From: Flagellimonas myxillae
Lineage (GTDB): Bacteria; Bacteroidota; Bacteroidia; Flavobacteriales; Flavobacteriaceae
Assembly: GCF_023502235.1 (NCBI RefSeq)
Contig: NZ_JAMFLY010000001.1
Location: 1-64,000, forward strand
Direction: 5' to 3'
Length of the DNA stretch: 64,000 nucleotides
The notes under the pieces are model-generated. The model was given only the letters and a program-made list of their open reading frames with translations. It did not search any database and had not been told where the DNA came from. Of the stretch, positions 44,196-53,727 are shown piece by piece; position 1 is the first letter of the stretch; every line of letters begins with the position of its first letter. The position numbers and the translations under genes are program-made.

Positions 44196-44873
44196 ATGTC
44201 AAACATCATCATCACAGGAACCAGTCGGGGTATAGGGTTTGAACTTGTAAAACTATTTGCCCAGGAAGGCCATCAAGTTTTAGCACTTTCCCGAAATGCC
44301 AAACCCATCGCCGATTTGGGACTGGCCAATGTGCATAGCATGGCTTTTGATTTGTCCAATAGCTCCGAATACAAAAAGGTTGCGGATTTTTTGGAACAAT
44401 GGGACCAAGTGGATGCGTTGATAAACAATGCAGGAAGTTTGTTGAATAAACCATTCTTGGAGATTACCTCCGCTGAGTTTGAAGCTGTTTACAAAGTAAA
44501 TGTCTTTGGGGTGGCCGAACTCACCCGGACCGTACTGCCCAAGATGCACCAGAACGGACATGTGGTTACCATCAGCTCTATGGGCGGGGTGCAAGGGAGT
44601 GTAAAATTTCCTGGATTGTCCGCCTATAGTTCCAGTAAGGGAGCTGTAATTACCCTGACCGAGCTTTGGGCAGAGGAATTTAAGGAAACCGGACCGAGTT
44701 TTAATGTATTGGCCCTTGGCGCCGTACAGACAGAGATGTTGGAGGAGGCCTTTCCTGGTTATGAGGCTCCCTTAACCGCGCTGGAAATGGCATCCTATAT
44801 CAAGGATTTTGCCCTTAAGGGACATCAGTTTTATAATGGAAAATTGTTACAGGTGAGCAACAGTACACCTTAG
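44196..44873 (+). CDS. Short-chain dehydrogenase/reductase
   Basis: A 225-residue cytoplasmic NAD(P)-dependent oxidoreductase of the classical SDR family. Cofactor motif TGTSRGIGFE at residues 7-16, the NNAG motif at about 76, catalytic Ser in TISSMGG, and Y-x-x-x-K in AYSSSKGAV. R13 and the region after the second strand (SRNAK) fit NADP preference. Short compared with the usual 245-260, as the C-terminal substrate loop is reduced. Substrate unknown. Confidence 0.88.
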   Translation: MSNIIITGTSRGIGFELVKLFAQEGHQVLALSRNAKPIADLGLANVHSMAFDLSNSSEYKKVADFLEQWDQVDALINNAGSLLNKPFLEITSAEFEAVYKVNVFGVAELTRTVLPKMHQNGHVVTISSMGGVQGSVKFPGLSAYSSSKGAVITLTELWAEEFKETGPSFNVLALGAVQTEMLEEAFPGYEAPLTALEMASYIKDFALKGHQFYNGKLLQVSNSTP

Positions 44874-44951
44874 TTGAACCTCGAAGGATTTGGTACGAAA
44901 ATTGTGGCAAATATTTTGGTTCCTTCAGACAACTAAACAACACTAAAAGAT

Positions 44952-47426
44952 ATGGTCGCGCCAATTAGAATACTACTTCTTGCTATTGGGATGGTTTGTT
45001 TTTCCCATTTAGGATATGGTTCCTTCAACACCCAAATCCATGTTTCCGATTCCGTCCAAAAAAGCAAGATCTACAAAGAAAAGATATACCTGCACCTAGA
45101 TAGGTCCGATTATCGGGCAGGGGAGAGCATTTGGTTCAAGGCGTATGTACTGCATGCCGAAACCCATAAGCCGATCGCCCTGAACGAAGTGGTTTATGTG
45201 GATCTTATTAGCCCCGAGAATGAAGTGTTGTTTACAAAGATGCTCCAAGTGGAGGAAGGGGTGGCTGCCGGAAGTATGCAAATTCCCTTGGAAACCACAA
45301 ATGGAGTATACACTATCCGGGCCTTTACCAACTACATGAGAAATTTTGGGAACTCAGGTTTTTACAGAAAGAAAATAAAAATAGGGTCTGGCGAAAAGCT
45401 TGTTTCCGAAAGGGTATTTGAGGGAGAGAAGCCGAAGCTGGACGTAAAAGATGCCGTTTTTAGCCCGAAAAGGCCGGACTTACAATTTTTTCCAGAAGGC
45501 GGGAACCTAGTGGATGGATTTATCAATCGTGTTGGCTTCAAGTCTGTTGCGCCGGATGGGCTTGGTGCGGATACGGAGGGAAGAATCATCGATGGTTCAG
45601 GGAAATTGATCACGGAGTTCCAGAGCTCGCACCTGGGCATGGGAATGTTCTCATTTATACCCCAGGCTGGTGAAAAATACCAGGCCCAGATCCATTACAA
45701 TGGCGATGTTTTTAACTACGATTTGCCCAAACCGATGGTGTCAGGAACTATAATGCACGTTTTTGATCGAGGAAACCATTATCAGGTGGAAATCAAATCC
45801 TCCAGATTAGATGGTGTCAACGGATATACTTTGACAACCTTTCAAAGGGGGATTGAAATTTCCAGCACCATCATAGAAGGAAAGGATGAAATTGCAGTGG
45901 TGAACGTGCCCAAAAATGTGGTAACCGATGGGATTGTCCAATTTACCTTGTCCAACGGGGCTGAACAGCCCATTTGTGAGCGTTTGTTCTTTCACCTTTC
46001 GGGCGTTGATCCCATTGAAATGGAAATTACAAAGAGCACCTATGGCAAAAAGGAATTAGTGGAACTCGAAATTGAGTTGGGGTACTGGGCAGAACAATTG
46101 GAAAGCAATATGTCCCTTTCGGTTACAGAGGTGTCTTCTGCCAGTTCCAACTTTAGCGATGTTGACATTAAAACTTACTTGCTTTTGACTTCTGAGCTTA
46201 AGGGGGAAATCGAAAATCCTGCCTATTATTTTAATGCTGATGATGAAGCGAGAAGAAAAAACCTAGATCTTCTCATGATGACCCAGGGCTGGAGAGGTTT
46301 TATGGATCAGGATGTTGAGGAACTACAGTTTTCCCATGAAACGGGAATAACTCTGAAGGGAAAGGTCTTTGATGCAAATTCACGGGAGAAACCTGTGGCA
46401 GCCCAAGTTTCACTTGCCTATAGAAACAGATACGAGACCGGACATGACATCGTGGAGACCGATGCCAATGGGGAATTTGAATTTACCGATCTAAAATTCA
46501 ACGATAGCACATCCGTTTTTGTGTATGCAAGTACCATTCCAAAAAAGAGCAAAAGAAACAAAAAGGACCGGGGGTCCGACCCTGATTTTTATATCGAGTT
46601 GGATTCGTTGGACGGTCCAGAAATCCAAATTACAAAGAGCTTGCCCGTTCGGGGTTTGCAAAGGGAAAGTTTTAGTGCGTTTCCGGTTGTTTTGCCAGAA
46701 AGCAAGCCTTTCAACGTAGATGAAGCCGACTTGATCCGTCTAAAAGAGACCGTGGTGTCCGAAAAAAAACTGGGGAAAGATGCCAACATGGAACGAAAGC
46801 GTTCGGGTGCCCTTTATGTTCGCCCATCCTTCACATTGGATTATGAACAATTTAGAAAAGCCCCCATTGGGAATGCCTTGACGGCACTTCAGGGTAGAAT
46901 TCCAGGAGTTCAGGTTGTTGGGGAAACAGTGTACATTAGAAATCGATACGACAGAGTGCCCCTTTATCTATTGGATGGTTTTCCTGTCGAGGAGCTAACC
47001 ATTATGACCATTCCAATTACGGATATTGATTTTGTGGATTACATAAGGCCAGAGCAAGGTACCATTTATGGAATTAGAGGTGGCAATGGAATCATTGCCG
47101 TATATACCTTGGATGGTAGGGAGCGTTTCTACGAAGAAAAAACACCTCATGAAAATGGGGTAGGGTCCCTGTCTTATGTCCACCCAGGATTGGGTAGTGG
47201 GCGAAAGTTTTATAAACCCGTATACAACCAGAAGAAGACAAACCCCAATAAGCCGGATTTTCGAAGAACCCTACATTGGGAACCCAATGTTGAATTGGAC
47301 GGGGAGGGAAAGGCCAAAGTGTCGTTTCATACCTCCGACATCCCGGCAACCTACCAAGCGACATTACAGGGTATTTCGGACGAAGGGGAGCCCATACATT
47401 CAAAAGTTACTTTTCAGAGTGAATAA
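44952..47426 (+). CDS. MG2-domain protein with TonB-plug-like domain
   Basis: An 824-residue exported protein (signal peptide 1-24). About 35-140 is an MG2-type macroglobulin domain (IYLHLDRSDYRAGESIWFKAYV, key part YLHLDRSDYRAGE). Mid-protein is a CarboxypepD_reg-like fold (GKVFDANSREKPVAAQVSLAY, key part GKVFDANSREKP). About 630-720 resembles a TonB-dependent receptor plug (ALTALQGRIPGVQV ... IRGGNGIIAVYT). It ends in a beta-sandwich (LHWEPNVELDGEGKAKVSF, key part LHWEPNVELDGEG). No transmembrane barrel follows the plug, so it is not a complete receptor. It probably acts in the periplasm or on the surface. Function is unknown; the family is common in Bacteroidota. Convergent with the PiT gene. 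Confidence 0.8.
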   Translation: MVAPIRILLLAIGMVCFSHLGYGSFNTQIHVSDSVQKSKIYKEKIYLHLDRSDYRAGESIWFKAYVLHAETHKPIALNEVVYVDLISPENEVLFTKMLQVEEGVAAGSMQIPLETTNGVYTIRAFTNYMRNFGNSGFYRKKIKIGSGEKLVSERVFEGEKPKLDVKDAVFSPKRPDLQFFPEGGNLVDGFINRVGFKSVAPDGLGADTEGRIIDGSGKLITEFQSSHLGMGMFSFIPQAGEKYQAQIHYNGDVFNYDLPKPMVSGTIMHVFDRGNHYQVEIKSSRLDGVNGYTLTTFQRGIEISSTIIEGKDEIAVVNVPKNVVTDGIVQFTLSNGAEQPICERLFFHLSGVDPIEMEITKSTYGKKELVELEIELGYWAEQLESNMSLSVTEVSSASSNFSDVDIKTYLLLTSELKGEIENPAYYFNADDEARRKNLDLLMMTQGWRGFMDQDVEELQFSHETGITLKGKVFDANSREKPVAAQVSLAYRNRYETGHDIVETDANGEFEFTDLKFNDSTSVFVYASTIPKKSKRNKKDRGSDPDFYIELDSLDGPEIQITKSLPVRGLQRESFSAFPVVLPESKPFNVDEADLIRLKETVVSEKKLGKDANMERKRSGALYVRPSFTLDYEQFRKAPIGNALTALQGRIPGVQVVGETVYIRNRYDRVPLYLLDGFPVEELTIMTIPITDIDFVDYIRPEQGTIYGIRGGNGIIAVYTLDGRERFYEEKTPHENGVGSLSYVHPGLGSGRKFYKPVYNQKKTNPNKPDFRRTLHWEPNVELDGEGKAKVSFHTSDIPATYQATLQGISDEGEPIHSKVTFQSE

Positions 47427-47533
47427 TCCCCACTATTATTCAAGGTTTTGATGTTCTTCTTATAAGAAGCTCCGACAAGGATGGTGTTAAACTAGAATTA
47501 AAATCAGTATTTGCTTCCTGTTTCAACTGGAAT

Positions 47534-48658
47534 TTAGCCTAAAGTAAGCAGTAGCCAATACACAGCCGCACTGCAAATAGCGGCTATTGGCAGGGTGAGC
47601 AACCAAGACAAAAGAATATTGCGTACTACCTTAAGATTTGCTTTTTTGGTCACGGTTCCGATTCCAAAAATGGAGCCTACACTGACATGGGTGGTCGAAA
47701 CTGGCATTCCGTGAATACTGGCAGTTGTGACCAGCGCACCCGTTACCAAATTTGCGGTAAATCCTTGACCACTGTTCATTGGAGTGATTTTTTTGCTCAT
47801 CATTTCCCCAACTTTTTTTGCATTGACCAAGCCCCCAATGGCCATGGCCACTGCAACGGCTATCATCCCCCATTTTATATCCAATGTATTGATCACAATG
47901 AGTAGACCTACAATTTTTGGGGTGTCATTAAGGCCTCGTGCAAAACTTACCACCCCCGCGCTGAGATAATGGGCGGCATCCAGCACCTTTTGGGCATTAA
48001 TGCCTATAAAACTACCTTGATACCTTTCTTCAAATCCTTTTTCTTTACTGATGCGTAATGTCTTCTGATTTTTCGTTTCCACACGACTGAAATTGTTGGC
48101 CGACATCGGCTTTACAACAGCAACTTTTTCCTCTACTAAATAAGCAGAGGATTCCTTAGTTACCCCTAAGGCAATCCTACTTCGCCTAAATATGAGGTAA
48201 ACCACTAAACTTACTATAGCGGCCATAAGCGGGCTAACAATTAGTGGTATTAAAAATGTATTGCCCAATTTGGCAAAATTAAACGCGGTGCCAACCGCCA
48301 CAAAGCCGCTACCGAACAGGGCTCCCACTAAGCTGTGGGTTGTAGATATGGGCATTCCAATTTTTGTGGCAATAAATACGGTAAGGGCTGCCCCCAAAGC
48401 AATGGAAATGGCAAATTCTGGAGACTGGATCAAGGTATCCGGTACGAGACCTTTGCCTGAAAAATTCTTGACTAGGGTTTGGGCCAAGAAAATGGCAGCA
48501 ACAGAGCCGGCAAAAGTGGTGATCGTGGCCCAGTTTATAGCTTTTTTGTAATTGGTGGTACCACTACCAAACAAGGTGGCCACTCCTTTAAAATTATCGT
48601 TGGCGCCGTTTGTATATGCAAGAAAACAGGCAGCTAAAAAAAGAAGGATAAATACCAT
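47534..48658 (-). CDS. pitA: PiT-family inorganic phosphate transporter
   Basis: A 374-residue inner-membrane protein with about 10-12 helices. The two inverted PiT repeats carry the signature GANDNFKGVAT (N-terminal) and GLNDTPKIVGLL (C-terminal), and the paired motifs GMPISTTHSLVGALFG and GMPVSTTHVSVGSIFG. It takes up phosphate (or metal phosphate) with H+ or Na+. The start at 48658 (MVFILLFLAACFLAYTNGAND) is preferred; the 23 extra codons upstream are unlike the family. A cytoplasmic loop lies at about 190-235. Confidence 0.92.
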   Translation of the reverse strand: MVFILLFLAACFLAYTNGANDNFKGVATLFGSGTTNYKKAINWATITTFAGSVAAIFLAQTLVKNFSGKGLVPDTLIQSPEFAISIALGAALTVFIATKIGMPISTTHSLVGALFGSGFVAVGTAFNFAKLGNTFLIPLIVSPLMAAIVSLVVYLIFRRSRIALGVTKESSAYLVEEKVAVVKPMSANNFSRVETKNQKTLRISKEKGFEERYQGSFIGINAQKVLDAAHYLSAGVVSFARGLNDTPKIVGLLIVINTLDIKWGMIAVAVAMAIGGLVNAKKVGEMMSKKITPMNSGQGFTANLVTGALVTTASIHGMPVSTTHVSVGSIFGIGTVTKKANLKVVRNILLSWLLTLPIAAICSAAVYWLLLTLG

Positions 48659-48898
48659 GTGTGCTGGGTTTAGTGATAAACGAGACTTTAATTCCCCGTT
48701 TAAACCTTGTAGTCGAAAATAATACACCCTAATTACGAGGAGCGGCCAAATGTTTCATGTAACCTCTAGAAACATATCGCTGTGTACAACCAGAATTTTC
48801 TTTAAGTTTTTTAGGTGCTCAGGAGTATGTATGTTTGCGATCATACAATATAAAGTGAATTATACACTGGTTTATTGGGTTGAACGATTTATGAACGC

Positions 48899-49291
48899 CT
48901 AGTTCTCCTGATGTTTGTTAAACGTTGTAAATCTATCCATAAACTTGTCCAACTCTCGCTTCTTTATGCTTCGGGTACTGGCCAAGGAAGCCAGCCCCAT
49001 GATGGCTATCAACAAGGGTATGATCCAATTGCGTTTGATTAACAAAATGATACAGGCCGAAATACCAAGGGCCAACAGAATTTTTTGGGATATGTTATGT
49101 GAAAACTTGGCATCGACTTTTACGACATATTTGCCCTCGTTGTTTAAAACACCAATAATTCTATAGTTTGAAGCATGTTTTCCGACCAACTCAAATTTGT
49201 GGGGTTCCACAGATCCCTGGTAAAACCCATTGGCAACAAGCTTGTACAGAATTTCAAGATTTTCAGGGGTTTTGGTAATGGTTTGCTTCAC
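48899..49291 (-). CDS. Small membrane protein of unknown function
   Basis: A 130-residue protein. The first 70 residues are soluble and mixed alpha/beta, and two hydrophobic segments (about 70-84 and 88-104) make a helical hairpin, followed by a basic tail (SIKKRELDKFMDRF). No family recognised. It starts 27 bases after the DUF2007 gene stop on the same strand and may be in one operon with it. Confidence 0.6.
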   Translation of the reverse strand: MKQTITKTPENLEILYKLVANGFYQGSVEPHKFELVGKHASNYRIIGVLNNEGKYVVKVDAKFSHNISQKILLALGISACIILLIKRNWIIPLLIAIMGLASLASTRSIKKRELDKFMDRFTTFNKHQEN

Positions 49292-49318
49292 AACTTTTTT
49301 ATGTGAAAGAGTTTTGGT

Positions 49319-49975
49319 TTATAACCCAGAGATTGCTCTTAAAATCAAGGCCACTGGGAAAATTATTAAGGCGATATAAAAGATGTACTTTCCCTGTTTT
49401 CTATCCTTTTCCGAGTACGAATGCACTTTTTGACCGTTCGGCAAGGTTTTTTTGGCCGTCCAAAGAAAGTAGCCAATGATAAGTCCGAGAAAACCGCCTA
49501 GAAATGCAAATACGTATCCGGCAATTATCCATGGTCTTTGACTCTCTTCCGGTTTGGCCAATTGCTTAAGTCGTTCATTTTTTAGGGATTTCAGCAAATC
49601 CTTGTCAATGGATTTTCCTCGTTGGGTAAGGATTTTTTGGGCCAAGGTATAGTCGAACTCATTCCACTCATCCGCCTTCAACAAGATTTCGTACAACTCC
49701 TCATCTGAATATTCAAATAAATAGTAGTCTTCATCAACTTGATTGATTAAATCTTCAGCTTGGGCTTCTAGTACTTTTTCAGCGCTCTCAAAATCAGATT
49801 GGGCAATTCTTACCTCATATTCATGTTGAAGCGTAGTTCCAGAAAAAGTCACATCCACTGGAGGGATATTGTCACCCAAAATGGCATCGATGCCTTGTTT
49901 ATCCAGTAATTTTTTTAATTCGGTTGCCTGTTCCAGACTTGGGAACTTTTTAAAGATGGGGTAGTCTTGTTGCAT
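49319..49975 (-). CDS. DUF2007-type membrane protein
   Basis: A 218-residue protein. The first 75 residues (IFKKFPSLEQATELKKLLDKQGIDAIL, key part FPSLEQATELKKLLDKQG, then EYEVRIAQSDFESAEKVL) match the DUF2007 fold, a small signal-transducing-like domain. An acidic helical part follows (about 80-140), then two membrane helices (about 148-170 and 195-213) separated by a short polar loop. The function is unknown. It heads a possible two-gene unit with the next small membrane protein. Confidence 0.72.
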   Translation of the reverse strand: MQQDYPIFKKFPSLEQATELKKLLDKQGIDAILGDNIPPVDVTFSGTTLQHEYEVRIAQSDFESAEKVLEAQAEDLINQVDEDYYLFEYSDEELYEILLKADEWNEFDYTLAQKILTQRGKSIDKDLLKSLKNERLKQLAKPEESQRPWIIAGYVFAFLGGFLGLIIGYFLWTAKKTLPNGQKVHSYSEKDRKQGKYIFYIALIIFPVALILRAISGL

Positions 49976-50171
49976 TGATGTTTTTGGTGCTTGGAGTTTG
50001 GTTAATGTTTTTTGCTTAAGTCATCCATTGAAAGTCCAGTAGAATCCCTGCATAATCCCATATAGGTCATCGGAATTTAGGATTTTGATCCGTTTGGCAT
50101 CGGTAAGTTTAATATCCATTGAATAAAGATAGTATTTTGTAAAATTCCAATTGTACTGGGGTAGCGTATGC

Positions 50172-51293
50172 CTAAACCAAGGTCAACAGATACCCCACTA
50201 TAGCCCCGCCCAAAACAATAAAGGCACTGTTTGCTTTTTTAAAAATAAAAACAACACCCAGGCCAATAACGGCTATGACCATGGTACGCCAATCGGTAAG
50301 GGTGTCTTTTCCCATTTGTATACAGACTGCAATGATCAAGGCGACCGCAGCTACATTCACCGCATCCAAAATGGCCCGCATAACTTTCGACTTTCTCATT
50401 TTGGGAATCAAAGGATTAAGCAGCAGCACAAAAATAAAGGAAGGAAGAAAAATTCCAATGGTCGCTGCCAAGGCCCCGGTAATTCCGTTCATTTGCCAAC
50501 CAATAAAGGTGGCCGTAGATAACACAGGGCCGGGCGTGATCTGCCCTACCGCGACGGCATCAATCAGGGCTTCACGGGTTAACCAACCTTGGGAGACCAA
50601 TTCCGAATCCAAAAAGGCAAAGAGGACATATCCACTACCATAAAGGATGGCACCCACCTTTAAAAAGGTCATGAAAATTTTTAACGTGCCCATTGGCAGG
50701 GAAATGCCACTTTGAACCAGAAAAAAGGGAACCAAAACATGGGTGTTTTTCCGATTTCTTTTGATCAGATACAGGAAAAATCCCAAAAAGCCACAGCCAA
50801 AAAGAGCTGCAATTTCATTAATGCCGTATAAACAGGCAGCCAGGGTGAGCACACCCAATACGGCCAATTCCGCGTTCTTTACCGCCTTTTTTCCAAGGCG
50901 ATAGGCGGCAAATAGAATAATGGAGATTACCGCAGGCTTTATGCCATAAATAAAGGGTTCTACTTTGGGCAATTGCCCGTATTGTTGATACAGCCATGCA
51001 AAGACCGAAGTAATGACAACCGCTGGAAAAATAAAAAAGAACCCTGCTAAAAACAGGCCTCTCCAGCCACCTCTCTCGTATCCACAATGCATGGTCATTT
51101 CGGTGGAGTTTGGTCCGGGAATCAGGTTGGTGGCTCCCATAAGATCCAAAAAATGCTCTTGGGTCATCCATTTGCGTTTGGTAACCACCTCATCTTCCAT
51201 CATGGCAATATGGGCCGCCGGACCACCAAAGGCAATACAACCTAGTTTGAAGAATACCTTGGCAATTTGGAAAAGTTCACTTTTTTGGGTCAC
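50172..51293 (-). CDS. chrA: Chromate transporter (CHR family)
   Basis: A 373-residue inner-membrane protein made of two CHR repeats. Each has the family motif: FGGPAAHIAMM ... NLIPGPNSTEM in the first, and GSGYVLFAFLDSEL ... GQITPGPVLSTATFIG in the second. Long bidomain members export chromate; whether this is its natural substrate is not known, since sulphate-like anions have also been proposed. It lies 20 bases after the hexosaminidase gene on the same strand, so possible co-transcription is likely. Confidence 0.9.
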   Translation of the reverse strand: MTQKSELFQIAKVFFKLGCIAFGGPAAHIAMMEDEVVTKRKWMTQEHFLDLMGATNLIPGPNSTEMTMHCGYERGGWRGLFLAGFFFIFPAVVITSVFAWLYQQYGQLPKVEPFIYGIKPAVISIILFAAYRLGKKAVKNAELAVLGVLTLAACLYGINEIAALFGCGFLGFFLYLIKRNRKNTHVLVPFFLVQSGISLPMGTLKIFMTFLKVGAILYGSGYVLFAFLDSELVSQGWLTREALIDAVAVGQITPGPVLSTATFIGWQMNGITGALAATIGIFLPSFIFVLLLNPLIPKMRKSKVMRAILDAVNVAAVALIIAVCIQMGKDTLTDWRTMVIAVIGLGVVFIFKKANSAFIVLGGAIVGYLLTLV

Positions 51294-51313
51294 GTGGGTT
51301 GTTTTGTTTGGCT

Positions 51314-52870
51314 TTAGTGCTCAGGTTCAGGGGTAAGCGTTGGGTCAAAACTATTAAAATACCCAATACCCAGCGATTCTAAAAAGTTATGGAATGGCAA
51401 AAGATTGGTGTTGAACCGTTCAAGGTTTTTATTGTCTTTCGATGTCCAAGCCGATTCGGCAAGGGCCACCATTCTAGGAAAGGTCATATAGTCCACCCAA
51501 ATATCGGAATCGAACCTTTCCGTCCAGAGATTGCCTTGGATACCTTCAATGAGTTTGGCTTCAGCCTCAGTAAATTTATGGGTGCTCTCTGGGTAGGCAT
51601 AAACATCTTCCAGCGTACCAAACCCGTCCCAACGCCTGCCATTTTCATGGGAATCGTGCTGCACAAAATCAAAATAGAGTGGGACTCTGGGGCAGAGCAC
51701 GGTTGCGTACCCCTTATCCAGGGATTTTTGCAATTGATCCCCCTTGTCGTGCCGCCACCAATACACCACGGAACCCTGCTTGGAAACATCAGATTCCACA
51801 ATTTCGTCCCAGCCAGCAAGTTTCTTGTCCATTTGGGTCAATTGGTCTGCCATTCTTCTGATAAAATAGTGTTCCACATCCACCAAAGTGGATAGTTGCT
51901 CCCGTCGCATTAGAGCTTGGATGGAATCATTGGTTTTCCATTTTTCGTTCCCAAAATGGACTTCATCCCCACCCAAATGAATGTATTCTGAAGGGAACAA
52001 GGAAGCTACTTCTTCCAAAATGGTTGTCAAATAGTGATAAGTGCCCTCCTTTCCGGGATCAAAGGTAAACTCGGGATGTTTTTCACTACCACCGCCAGAG
52101 AATTCAGGATAGGCCCTGTTGGCCGCCGTCGCATGTCCGGGCATATCAATTTCAGGAATGATCTCTACCTGTCTTTCGGCTGCATAGGCCACAATTTCCT
52201 TGATATCTTCCTGGGTATAAAATCGTGCAGGAGCATCCGGATTGGTATGATTCCCTATGCCACCTACGGTGGTGAGCTTGGGATATGCCTTAATTTCAAT
52301 ACGCCATCCCGGGGAATCCGTAAGGTGCCAGTGAAAAGTGTTCAATTTGAGCACGGCCATCAGGTCGATAAGCTGCTTTACCTTTTCCTTTCCAAAGAAA
52401 TGCCGGGATTCGTCCAGCATAAAACCTCGGTGCCCATATCTGGGAACATCCTCTACAAACCCACGTGGAACCGACATATTTTTAGAGAGCCTCAATTGTT
52501 GCCAAAGCGTCATCATCCCATAAAAAATCCCTTTGGGATGGGAAGCGGTAAGCTGGATTCTTGTTTTGCCGATTTTTAAAGCATAGGCCTCTTGTTTTTT
52601 TTCATCCCCTGCAGCAAGCTCCAAATGTATTTTTTTTCGGGATTCGTTGTCCACGTTAACCCCTATTTCTTCCATTCTTTTCTGAAAAAAGGAGACAACA
52701 CCTTCCAAATTGGGATCCGCTGATTCAAGATGTACACCTTGGCTAAAATCAAAACCGCCGGGCGCTACGGTTACCGCATTGGGGTAAGGAGTGACGATCC
52801 AAGTTTGGGTTGCTTCAGGTTGACAATTGCAAAAGGCAATTAGGAGTAGAAATGGGAAAATTCGTTTCAT
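51314..52870 (-). CDS. GH20 beta-N-acetylhexosaminidase lipoprotein
   Basis: A 518-residue exported glycoside hydrolase. The start at 52870 gives a signal peptide with lipobox LIAFCNC. Residues about 20-135 are the GH20b N-terminal domain and 140-500 the catalytic TIM barrel: RGFMLDESRHFFG, NTFHWHLTDSPGWRIE, EIDMPGHA, and the catalytic pair D-E in HLGGDEVHFGNEKW. It should release terminal GlcNAc or GalNAc from chitin oligomers or glycoconjugates in the periplasm or at the surface. An upstream ATG at 52906 is not needed. Confidence 0.93.
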   Translation of the reverse strand: MKRIFPFLLLIAFCNCQPEATQTWIVTPYPNAVTVAPGGFDFSQGVHLESADPNLEGVVSFFQKRMEEIGVNVDNESRKKIHLELAAGDEKKQEAYALKIGKTRIQLTASHPKGIFYGMMTLWQQLRLSKNMSVPRGFVEDVPRYGHRGFMLDESRHFFGKEKVKQLIDLMAVLKLNTFHWHLTDSPGWRIEIKAYPKLTTVGGIGNHTNPDAPARFYTQEDIKEIVAYAAERQVEIIPEIDMPGHATAANRAYPEFSGGGSEKHPEFTFDPGKEGTYHYLTTILEEVASLFPSEYIHLGGDEVHFGNEKWKTNDSIQALMRREQLSTLVDVEHYFIRRMADQLTQMDKKLAGWDEIVESDVSKQGSVVYWWRHDKGDQLQKSLDKGYATVLCPRVPLYFDFVQHDSHENGRRWDGFGTLEDVYAYPESTHKFTEAEAKLIEGIQGNLWTERFDSDIWVDYMTFPRMVALAESAWTSKDNKNLERFNTNLLPFHNFLESLGIGYFNSFDPTLTPEPEH

Positions 52871-53016
52871 GGTTGGTTGGTTTTGTTGGCAATTCGAAAA
52901 TTGCATCCCTTTAGGGAAATGGTTTATTGGAACAAGATACTTATTTAGGGCACACTTTTTAAACCAAAATTGACCATTGCCCGGTTTCCATTGAGAAAAC
53001 CTCTAATTTTGTTTCC

Positions 53017-53643
53017 GTGGATACCACTTTGCAAAAATACCTACCGGAAAGGGCAGTTGCCCCTTGTCTTGAATTGATTCGCCAGCATGAGGTCCATTTA
53101 AAGATTGTGGGTCACAGAAATACACGGCACGGGGATTATAGAAGAATGCCGGACGGAACCCATAAGATCACCGTAAATGCTTCCTTAAACAAATACCGCT
53201 TTTTGATCACCCTGATTCATGAGATTGCCCATTTGGTCGCTATTGAAAAGTTTGGGCGTTTTATAAAACCACACGGCTCGGAATGGAAACGTACGTTTCA
53301 ACATTTAATGGTTCCCTTTATCAGGCCAGAAATATTTCCATCGCAACTGTTACCGATTATAGCCAACCACTTCAAAAACCCCAAGGCCAGTAGCAGCTCC
53401 GATGCCCGTTTGTCGATTGCCTTAAAGGCCTTTGACCCTGAAGAACGGAAAAAAAGTTATGTATTTGAACTTCCCAAGGGCAGCACCTTTAGGCTCCACA
53501 ATGGCAAGGTCTATAAAAAAGGTAACAAAAGGGTAAAGCGCTATGAGTGTACGGAATTGACTACAGGAAGGTTATATTTGTTCCAACCAAATGCCGAGGT
53601 TGAGCCGGTGCATATAACATCCGACGCTGAACCTCCGTTTTAG
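53017..53643 (+). CDS. SprT-like zinc metallopeptidase domain protein
   Basis: A 208-residue cytoplasmic protein with the SprT zinc motif HEIAHLVA (about 67-74) and a third H in KPHGSEWKRTF. The N-terminus TLQKYLPERAVAPC is the usual start in flavobacterial members, so the GTG at 53017 is accepted as the start; no ATG precedes it before the stop at 52960. A C-terminal beta region (GSTFRLHNGKVYKKGNKR, key part FRLHNGKVYKKG, then CTELTTGRLYLF) replaces the zinc ribbon of classical SprT. Proteolysis by it is presumed from the motif only. manC lies 84 bases downstream. Confidence 0.85.
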   Translation: MDTTLQKYLPERAVAPCLELIRQHEVHLKIVGHRNTRHGDYRRMPDGTHKITVNASLNKYRFLITLIHEIAHLVAIEKFGRFIKPHGSEWKRTFQHLMVPFIRPEIFPSQLLPIIANHFKNPKASSSSDARLSIALKAFDPEERKKSYVFELPKGSTFRLHNGKVYKKGNKRVKRYECTELTTGRLYLFQPNAEVEPVHITSDAEPPF

Positions 53644-53663
53644 AAAGTAAATCATTAAAAAAA

Positions 53664-53712
53664 TCCTGTTTTACGCCAATGTCGAAGCTAATGGCGACTC
53701 GCGATCACAGGA
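53664..53712. repeat. REP-like nested palindrome
   Basis: Outer arms TCCTGT (53664-53669) and ACAGGA (53707-53712), inner arms CGCCA (53674-53678) and TGGCG (53692-53696). The flank reads, on the minus strand, GTCATTCCTGTG..., close to the scattered GTCATTCCTGCG-type repeats found between genes in many Bacteroidota genomes. It lies in the sprT-manC spacer. Confidence 0.45.
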
Positions 53713-53727
53713 ATGACAAAATAAAAT

